NCBI GenBank assembly: GCA_041946965.1
Contig: JBHGBM010000088.1
Location: 1 to 23,527, forward strand
DNA from: JBHGBM01 sp041946965
GTDB lineage: Bacteria > Acidobacteriota > Terriglobia > Bryobacterales > Bryobacteraceae
Direction: 5' to 3'
DNA: 23,527 bases
Positions 1-5,832 of this stretch are shown one piece after another (position 1 is the stretch's first letter; every line of letters starts with the position of its first letter). Both the position numbers and the translations under genes were made by a program. The notes under the pieces are model-generated. The model was not told the origin of the DNA, did not search any database, and was given only the letters and a program-made list of their open reading frames with translations.

Positions 1-81
1 ATCGATCTCCCACGCTTTCAAACAGATACTCGGCCTTCTGTCGTGGAACTTCGGTCTAGAACCACTGCTCGACGGCGGTGG

Positions 82-1350
82 CTAAGCGTCGCGAAACCAC
101 TTCCCGCGCAACGTGGCTGCCCACCCCAGCGCCGGCGCCAGCATCACGAATCCCGTGATCGTCACGAACGTCCGCACCGGCAGCCCGAGATCGATCGCGG
201 CCCCCGCCACGTAGCTGCTGATGGCCAGGGTGAGAGTCAACAGCCCCACGTCGGCCGCGAACACGCGGCCGCGGAATTTGTCGCCGGTGTAGATTTGCAG
301 CAGCGTTGTGGAGAACACCCACACGCTCGACGACCCCGCATGCGCCATGATGACCAGCGCCATGGCCGCCCAGGTGGAACCCGCGAACCCCAGCGCCACG
401 TACCCGAGGGCCGCCGCCAGGAAGCCCGCCAGGATACCCAGCCGCAGCCGGTCCTCCCTCTGCCCCGACCAGCCCGCGGCGGCAAACGGGCCGAGCAGCG
501 ATCCCACCCCGCGCGCGCCCATCAGCAGGCTCATGCCGAGCATGGCGCCGCGCCGCGGGTCGAGGCCGCCGCCCTGCACCGGGAAGACCCTCTCGCCCAG
601 GATCGGCAGCAGCACGTTGTTCGAGCCCAGCAGCCCGAGGCCGAACTTCACCATGACCGTGGCCAGAATGCGCCGGTCGCGCACGATGTAGCGGACGCCG
701 TCCGCCACGGGCGAGAAATCGGCCAGGTCGCGCGCGCGAAGCGCCGGAAGGCCCTCCAAGTGAGGCTCGTCGAATCTCATGCCGGCGATGAAAAGGGCCG
801 AGATCACGAACGAACCCGCATTGATCAGGAACACCGCGTCGCGGCCCAACAGCGCAGCCACCACGCCGCCGAGCGTGGCGCCCACGGCAAGGTTGAAGGA
901 CCAGGTAGTCGAGGAGAGCGTGTTGGCCGTCATCAGCCCGTCCGCGTCGGTGATGTTGGGCACCGCGGCGTTGCGCGCGGGCTCGAAGAAAGCCGCCATC
1001 ACGCTTTCGAGCGTGAGCAGCGGCCACACCAGCCAGAGCGTCGAGCGCGAGCGCACCAGCAGCATGCACAAGACCAGCGCGGCGCGGGCGAGGTCGGCGG
1101 CGATCATCACCCGCTTGCGGCTGGCGCGGTCGTTCACCACTCCCGCCGTGGGCCCCGCGAAGGTCAGGGGCAGCACTTGCAGCACCACCGCAAGCGCCAC
1201 GGCGGCGGCGCTGCCGGTAAGCTCCAGCAGCAGGTTGTAGATGGAGAGCGAGTAGAACCAATCGCCCAGCTCGCTGACGATCTGGGCGAACCACAGCCGC
1301 CGGAAGTTGCGGTTGCCGCGGATCAGGCGCCAGTACGGGTCGAGCGGCAT
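82..1350 (-). CDS. MFS transporter, EntS/MFS_3-like exporter
   Basis: This encodes a 422-residue inner-membrane protein of the major facilitator superfamily, probably a proton-driven exporter of a small molecule. The sequence is a run of hydrophobic segments with the MFS motif A in the loop between helices 2 and 3 (Gly70, Asp74, Arg75, Arg78, Lys79 in GVVNDRASRK). The opening residues, ending in FRRLWFAQIVSELGDWF, are typical of the MFS_3 / enterobactin-exporter-like group. Length fits a 12-helix carrier. The ATG at 1350 lies 7 nt after the trpS stop, so the gene is probably co-transcribed with trpS, although the functions are unrelated. The substrate cannot be told from sequence. The family call is firm and the export direction is inferred. 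Confidence 0.85.
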   Translation of the reverse strand: MPLDPYWRLIRGNRNFRRLWFAQIVSELGDWFYSLSIYNLLLELTGSAAAVALAVVLQVLPLTFAGPTAGVVNDRASRKRVMIAADLARAALVLCMLLVRSRSTLWLVWPLLTLESVMAAFFEPARNAAVPNITDADGLMTANTLSSTTWSFNLAVGATLGGVVAALLGRDAVFLINAGSFVISALFIAGMRFDEPHLEGLPALRARDLADFSPVADGVRYIVRDRRILATVMVKFGLGLLGSNNVLLPILGERVFPVQGGGLDPRRGAMLGMSLLMGARGVGSLLGPFAAAGWSGQREDRLRLGILAGFLAAALGYVALGFAGSTWAAMALVIMAHAGSSSVWVFSTTLLQIYTGDKFRGRVFAADVGLLTLTLAISSYVAGAAIDLGLPVRTFVTITGFVMLAPALGWAATLRGKWFRDA

Positions 1351-1357
1351 CGGGGCG

Positions 1358-2341
1358 CTACACGTACAGCCCCATGCGCTCCTTCACCACACGCACGGTT
1401 TGGTTGGCGATGGGAGCGACGCGCTCCGCGCCCTCGCGCAGCACGCGGCGCACGTACGCGGGGTCGGCCGTGATTTCCGCGTAGCGCTTCTGGAAGCGTC
1501 CGAGGTGCTCCAGCACCATCTCCGCCACCTGCTTCTTCAGTTCGCCGTAGCGCATGCCGGTGAAGTGCGCGCGCAACCGCTCGTCCGGCCATTCGCTGAA
1601 CGCCTGGAAGATGGTGAGGAGGTTGCGCACGCCGTCGCCCATGTCGTCGAAATCCACGGCGGGCCGGGAATCCGTGGTGGCGCGCATGATCGTCTTGCGG
1701 ATGGTTTCCGGCGGATCGAGCAGAGCCACCGCGTGGTAGGCGCCGGTCTCGGACTTGCTCATCTTCACCGTGGGGTCGTCCAGGCCCATGATGCGCGCCC
1801 CGCAGGCGGGAAGCCTGGTGTCCGGGACCACGAAGGTATCGCCGTACAGCGAGTTGAAGCGCTGCGCGATATCGCGCGTCAGCTCCAGGTGCTGCGACTG
1901 GTCGTCGCCCACCGGAACGATTGCGGCCTGGTACAGCAGGATGTCCGCAGCCATCAGCACCGGGTATTGCAGCAGCCCGTCGCCGACCGATTCCTGCTTG
2001 GCGGCCTTGGCCTTGTACTGCGTCATCCGCTCCAGCCAACCCACCGGCGTGGTGCAGGTCAGCATCCAGGCAAGCTCCGCGTGCGCGGGCACGGCGGATT
2101 GCACCATGATGGAGGAACGCGCCGGATCGATGCCCGCGGCCAGGTAAAGCGCGGCGATTTCCTCGATCTTGGTGCGCAGTTCCGCCGGATCCTGGTAGAC
2201 GGTGATGGCGTGCAGGTCCACGATGCAGAAGATGCATTCGTAATCTTCCTGTACCTTCACCCAGTTCTTGAGCGCTCCCAGGTAGTTGCCGATGTGCAGG
2301 TTGCCCGAGGGCTGCATGCCGGAAAAGACTCGTGCTTTCAT
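1358..2341 (-). CDS. trpS: Tryptophan--tRNA ligase
   Basis: This is cytosolic tryptophanyl-tRNA synthetase, which charges tRNA-Trp at the expense of ATP. It is 327 residues long, normal for bacterial TrpS. The class I signatures are present: PSGNLHIGNYLG at residues 11-22 (the HIGH motif as HIGN) and KMSKS at 193-197. Family segments such as MAADILLYQA (130-139) and VPVGDDQ (142-148) are also seen. The ATG at 2341 is preceded on the minus strand by a pyrimidine-rich stretch with no Shine-Dalgarno. That stretch is the complement of a strong purine-rich site belonging to the divergent gene. trpS and the RNA methyltransferase diverge across about 45 bp, and trpS is followed closely by the MFS gene. 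Confidence 0.96.
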   Translation of the reverse strand: MKARVFSGMQPSGNLHIGNYLGALKNWVKVQEDYECIFCIVDLHAITVYQDPAELRTKIEEIAALYLAAGIDPARSSIMVQSAVPAHAELAWMLTCTTPVGWLERMTQYKAKAAKQESVGDGLLQYPVLMAADILLYQAAIVPVGDDQSQHLELTRDIAQRFNSLYGDTFVVPDTRLPACGARIMGLDDPTVKMSKSETGAYHAVALLDPPETIRKTIMRATTDSRPAVDFDDMGDGVRNLLTIFQAFSEWPDERLRAHFTGMRYGELKKQVAEMVLEHLGRFQKRYAEITADPAYVRRVLREGAERVAPIANQTVRVVKERMGLYV

Positions 2342-2342
2342 G

Positions 2343-2353
2343 GGAAGAGGAGG
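2343..2353 (+). promoter_or_regulatory. Strong Shine-Dalgarno without an ATG/GTG/TTG at proper spacing
   Basis: The sequence GGAAGAGGAGG is a near-ideal ribosome-binding site on the plus strand. In the methyltransferase frame, the codons at suitable distance are ATT at 2357 (3 nt away) and ATC at 2363 (9 nt away). The first conventional start, GTG at 2387, is 33 nt away. The site therefore suggests initiation upstream of the GTG at a rare start codon. It could also be accidental, as the complement of a pyrimidine-rich trpS leader. Confidence 0.45.
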
Positions 2354-2386
2354 TTAATTTCCATCGTAAGCGATTTCCAGGTCAAG

Positions 2387-3568
2387 GTGGAGAAGTGGGT
2401 CTACGGCGGCGAAGGTCTGGCTCGGCTGGACGGCCGCGTGGCGTTGATCCCCTTCGTGCTGCCGGGCGAGGAAGTGCGGGCGGAGGCCGAGCGCGAATCG
2501 GCCAACCTGGTACGCGCACGGCTGGCGAAGGTGGTGACGCCGGCGCCCGAACGCGTAGCCCCCGCCTGCCCCTATTTCGGCCGCTGCGGCGGCTGCCATT
2601 ACCAGCACGCTCCGTACGAATTCCAGCTTGCGGCGAAAACCGCGATCCTGCGCGATCAGCTCCGCCGCATCGGGCACATCGAGGCGCCGGACGAGATCGC
2701 GGTGGTTTCCGGCGAGCCGTGGAATTACCGCAACCGCTCGCAGTTCCACATCCGCGGGACGCAACTCGGATACCTCGAGATGCGTTCGCACAACCTGTGC
2801 CCCATCGAGCAGTGTCCCATCGGCTCGCCGCGGCTCAATGAGATCATCGCCACGCTGCGCCAAATGCTGCGCGACCGCCGCTGGCCGCGCTTCGTGCGCG
2901 CGCTCGAGGTATTCACCGACGAGCGGCAGGTCCAGTTGAACGTGCTCGAAACCGGCCAGCCCCTGGCGCGGCGGTTCTTCGAGTGGTGCGCCGAACGCAT
3001 CGGCGGGCTGGTCCCGGGCGAACTCGAATACTCGGCCGGCGGATTCACCTTCCGTGTGAACCGCCACGCCTTCTTTCAGGTGAACCGCTTCCTGCCGGAG
3101 CGGCTGGTCGAGACCGCCCTCGCCGGCGCGCGGGGTGAAAGCGCGCTGGACCTCTACGCGGGCGTCGGGTTGTTTGCGCTGCCGCTGGCGCGGCGCTTCG
3201 CGCACGTCACGGCGGTGGAGGCGGGCGGGTCCGCGGCGCGCGACCTGGCGTTCAACGCGGAACGCGCCGGCCTGGCCGTCGAAACCGTGCAGCGGGACGT
3301 GGCGGATTATCTGGAAACTATCGAGCGCCCGCCGGATTTCGCGCTGCTCGATCCCCCGCGCGCTGGCCTCGGCAGACGCGTCGTGCGCAGGCTCGCGGAA
3401 CTACGGCCCCCGCGGCTGGCGATCGTATCGTGCGACCCTTCGACGCTCGCGCGCGATCTCGCCGGATTGCTGGAGGCGGGATACGCCGTCGACCGCCTCG
3501 CCCTGGTGGACCTGTTCCCGCAGACGTTCCACCTGGAGACCGTCGTCGCGCTACGGCTCCTTGGGTAG
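2387..3568 (+). CDS. RNA uracil-5-methyltransferase, RlmD/TrmA family
   Basis: This encodes a SAM-dependent enzyme that methylates C5 of a uridine in rRNA or tRNA. From the GTG at 2387 it has 393 residues. Visible in order: a TRAM-like N-terminus (VYGGEGLARLDGR); a 4Fe-4S cluster site with Cys61, Cys67 and Cys70 (CPYFGRCGGC) and probably Cys138; FFQVN at 229-233; the SAM loop DLYAGVG at 255-261; DPPR at 322-325; the catalytic cysteine Cys349 in SCDPSTLARD; and the base Glu384 in HLETV. All key residues are present. The start is uncertain, because the reading frame upstream (FQVKVEKW) resembles the first TRAM strand and a strong ribosome-binding site lies at 2343-2353. Initiation at ATC 2363 or ATT 2357 is therefore possible. 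The target nucleotide cannot be told from sequence. The 3' end overlaps the convergent gene by 18 bp. Confidence 0.9.
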   Translation: MEKWVYGGEGLARLDGRVALIPFVLPGEEVRAEAERESANLVRARLAKVVTPAPERVAPACPYFGRCGGCHYQHAPYEFQLAAKTAILRDQLRRIGHIEAPDEIAVVSGEPWNYRNRSQFHIRGTQLGYLEMRSHNLCPIEQCPIGSPRLNEIIATLRQMLRDRRWPRFVRALEVFTDERQVQLNVLETGQPLARRFFEWCAERIGGLVPGELEYSAGGFTFRVNRHAFFQVNRFLPERLVETALAGARGESALDLYAGVGLFALPLARRFAHVTAVEAGGSAARDLAFNAERAGLAVETVQRDVADYLETIERPPDFALLDPPRAGLGRRVVRRLAELRPPRLAIVSCDPSTLARDLAGLLEAGYAVDRLALVDLFPQTFHLETVVALRLLG

Positions 3569-4186
3569 CTCCCCCTTGCGCCGCAGCGTGGGGGCCTTCT
3601 TCTGCTTGCGCTGCTCCTCGGCGGCCTTGGCCTCCTGCTTGCGTTTCGCCGCCAGGTCCGCCGGAGTCATCATGGACTCGATCTCTTTCTTCTCCCGCGC
3701 CTCGCGGGCTTCCACCCCGGCGGTGCGCGCGCGGGTGTCCTGCTGCGCAAGCTCCAGGCTGTCCTGGGTGGTCTCGAGCGCCTGCTTCAGCACGAATTCA
3801 TAGCGCCCGTAATCCTTGGGCGGCGCGTCGACCCATTTCTGCAATACCGGCGCCGCCTGCCGTTCCATGTCCGCCACCGCCGAAATCCCCGCCTTGATGT
3901 CCTGTTTGCGCTTGAGGCTGTCGTCGATCACTTCGTCGATGGCATCGATGATGTTGGAGTAGTCCTCCAGCGTGTCGTGCACCATGATGGAGCGGCCGGT
4001 CTTCTCCTTCGAGAGCAACTGTTCCACCAGGGCGATGCGCTCGCGGGCAAACTTCGCGTAAAGCTTCAGGCGCTCGTTGGGCTCCTGCGCCTCGCGCACC
4101 TGGTCGGCTTCGTCCGCGGTGAGAAAGTCGCGCTGCGCCGCCAGCGGTGCGGCAAACATGCAAAAACAGACCGCCGCCTTGATCAT
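3551..4186 (-). CDS. Small exported helical protein of unknown function (211 aa)
   Basis: I do not recognise a family. The protein begins with a short Sec-type leader (MIKAAVCFCMFAAPLAAQ). The remainder is charged and probably helical, with repeated Glu/Lys/Arg stretches and a very basic, Pro/Lys-rich tail. The ATG at 4186 overlaps the TGA of the upstream gene as ATGA (4183-4186), which suggests translational coupling and sets the start; a longer frame upstream would run through the neighbouring gene. It is the last gene of the uvrA-TPR block, and its final 18 bp overlap the 3' end of the convergent methyltransferase. It probably works with the preceding small protein and the TPR protein in the periplasm, but this is inferred from coupling alone. 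Confidence 0.75.
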   Translation of the reverse strand: MIKAAVCFCMFAAPLAAQRDFLTADEADQVREAQEPNERLKLYAKFARERIALVEQLLSKEKTGRSIMVHDTLEDYSNIIDAIDEVIDDSLKRKQDIKAGISAVADMERQAAPVLQKWVDAPPKDYGRYEFVLKQALETTQDSLELAQQDTRARTAGVEAREAREKKEIESMMTPADLAAKRKQEAKAAEEQRKQKKAPTLRRKGELPKEP

Positions 4187-4620
4187 TTTTTCTTCTTGCC
4201 CTCCATGATGCCCGTGAGCAGGTCCTCGTGCACCTGGCGCGTCTTTTCCATCGCGGGCTTGAGCATGTCGCGATCCTCGTAACTCATTTCCCGGCTGAAG
4301 CCGTCCAGTTTCTTCATCAGGTCGCGCGTCTTCAGCTCGGCGCGCTTGAACCACTTGGGGCTCCTGCGCGGGTCCTTGCCGGTCTGCTGGAGAGACGTTT
4401 GGGCCAGCGCCACCGATTCGCGGATTTCCTCCACCGCCGCCGCGGTCTGTTTCAGGTCGCCCTTTCCGTAAAGGCCGCGGGCGCGCTTGAGGGCGTCATC
4501 GGCGTTCTCCAACGCCAGTTGGGAGCGCTTCTCCAGGTTGGGCTCGGCGTTGGCTTTGCCCAGATCGGCAGCCGCCGGTACGCACGCCAGCAGCAGCACG
4601 GCCAAGAACCTGGTATTCAC
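4183..4620 (-). CDS. Small exported helical protein with Lys-rich tail (145 aa)
   Basis: I do not recognise a family. The leader MNTRFLAVLLLACVPAAAD looks like a Sec signal peptide cleaved near residue 18. The mature part is helical and rich in Ala, Glu, Lys and Arg, with a TPR-like spacing of small residues near 35-75, and ends in a run of lysines (EGKKKK). The start is a GTG at 4620 that overlaps the TGA of the TPR gene (4-nt GTGA). Its own TGA overlaps the next ATG. Such back-to-back overlaps indicate tightly coupled translation and probably equal amounts of the products. The cellular role is unknown. Confidence 0.75.
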   Translation of the reverse strand: MNTRFLAVLLLACVPAAADLGKANAEPNLEKRSQLALENADDALKRARGLYGKGDLKQTAAAVEEIRESVALAQTSLQQTGKDPRRSPKWFKRAELKTRDLMKKLDGFSREMSYEDRDMLKPAMEKTRQVHEDLLTGIMEGKKKK

Positions 4621-5828
4621 CGTTTGCTCAACTCCTTCTCCAGCACGCGCACTCTCTGGCGCGCTTTGAACTCTTCTTCCGGGTTCTTGCCCTGGCTCAT
4701 CGCCAGGAACTTGCGATAACTTTCGAGCGCCGGTTTGAAAGCCCGCAGCTTGTCGAGAGTGATGGCGCGCAGGTAGTGATTCGCCGGCGTGTCTTCGCCG
4801 AGCTTCAATGCCTGGTCGAGCGCCGCCAGCACCTGGGGATAGCGCTCGGTGAGATACAGCATGGCGGCGAGGTTGTTCCAGGCCTCGCGCGAATCGGGCT
4901 TCAGCTTGATGGCGGCGTGGAATTGTTCCGCGGCGGGCAGGTACTGCCTGGCGTCGCGCAGCGCGCGGGCGTACATCATGCGCACGTCGTAGTTGGCGGG
5001 CTCGGCCGCCGCGCTCTGCTGCAAAAGCGGCAGCGCGCGCTCCAGTTGCTTATCGAACAGGTAGGCGGCGGCCAGCGCCGCCCGGTTGCCGGGCGTCGGA
5101 TCTTTCTTGAACGCTTCTTCCAGCCGCGGGATGGCCTCGGAGTAGCGCTTGGCATCCAGCATCAACTGCCCGAGCCTTTCCTGCACCGCCACGTTCTGGG
5201 GAAACTGCTGATAGATGGCGACCGCCTCGGGGATCTGCTTGTTCTTCTCGTACAGCTCGCCGAGCTCCAGCAGCGCGTCGCGGTAGGCGGGGTCGAGTTC
5301 GGCGGCTTTGCGGAAATGCGGCGCGGCCTCCGCGAGCAGGTTCCGGCGCGCCAGCGCCTGCGCCAGCCCGAGTTCCGCGGCGGGCTGCCTGGGATCGAGT
5401 TCGAGGGCCGCCTGAAACTCGGCCGCGGCCCTCTGCGCGTCGCCCGAGCCGAGCAGCGCTTCGCCGAAGTAGTAGCGCGGCCGGTACTCCTTCGGCTTGG
5501 TCTCGGAGGCATGCTGTAAGTACGGCACGGCCTCCGCCGCGCGTTTCTGCCTGATCAGCAGGATGCCGAGGTTCAGTTCGGCTTCGTACAGCGCGGGCTT
5601 CATTTCCAGGACCTTTTGATACTCCGCGATGGCTTCGGCATCGCGCTTCAGCATGGTCAGCGAGAGCGCGAGGTGGAAGTGCGCGGCGTAGTCCTTCGGG
5701 TCGGCCGCGGCCGCCTTGGCAAACAACTGCTCGGCTTCGGCGTATTTCTGCGCTTCGAGCGCTTTCATGCCCTCGGCATAGTAATCCGCCCCTTGCAACA
5801 GAAGCAGAAGGATGGCCGCCGGGCCCAC
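4617..5828 (-). CDS. Tetratricopeptide-repeat protein, probably exported
   Basis: This 403-residue protein is almost entirely TPR repeats. About ten 34-residue units can be followed from residue 15 onward, with recurring patterns such as A...LG...Y...A...Y...L.L.P. TPR arrays are protein-binding scaffolds, and no catalytic motif is seen. The GTG at 5828 gives a short hydrophobic leader (MGPAAILLLLLQGA) without positive charge, an unusual signal peptide or anchor. An in-frame TAA lies three codons upstream, so no longer start exists. The next methionine is residue 21 and would remove the leader. The gene begins 4 nt after the uvrA stop, and its AGGAG overlaps that stop and lies very close to the GTG, so the start is not secure. 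The stop overlaps the next gene by 4 nt. Confidence 0.88.
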   Translation of the reverse strand: MGPAAILLLLLQGADYYAEGMKALEAQKYAEAEQLFAKAAAADPKDYAAHFHLALSLTMLKRDAEAIAEYQKVLEMKPALYEAELNLGILLIRQKRAAEAVPYLQHASETKPKEYRPRYYFGEALLGSGDAQRAAAEFQAALELDPRQPAAELGLAQALARRNLLAEAAPHFRKAAELDPAYRDALLELGELYEKNKQIPEAVAIYQQFPQNVAVQERLGQLMLDAKRYSEAIPRLEEAFKKDPTPGNRAALAAAYLFDKQLERALPLLQQSAAAEPANYDVRMMYARALRDARQYLPAAEQFHAAIKLKPDSREAWNNLAAMLYLTERYPQVLAALDQALKLGEDTPANHYLRAITLDKLRAFKPALESYRKFLAMSQGKNPEEEFKARQRVRVLEKELSKR

Positions 5829-5832
5829 GCTC

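Noticed and set aside
1..81. Possible gene end at the left edge
   Set aside because: There are too few bases to judge, and no recognisable peptide in any frame.
43..1473. Long plus-strand open frame opposite the MFS gene
   Set aside because: The product is Arg/His/Gln-rich with no family features. It is the antisense shadow of the MFS and trpS genes, produced by high GC content.
2354..2386. Promoter for trpS using TTGACC on the minus strand at 2385-2380
   Set aside because: No acceptable -10 lies at 16-19 nt; the nearest TAnnnT (TACGAT) is only 11 nt away.
3571..3600. CCCCC...GGGGG hairpin just after the methyltransferase stop, as its terminator
   Set aside because: The stem is only 5 bp before mismatches, lies inside the opposite gene's coding sequence and has no real T-run.
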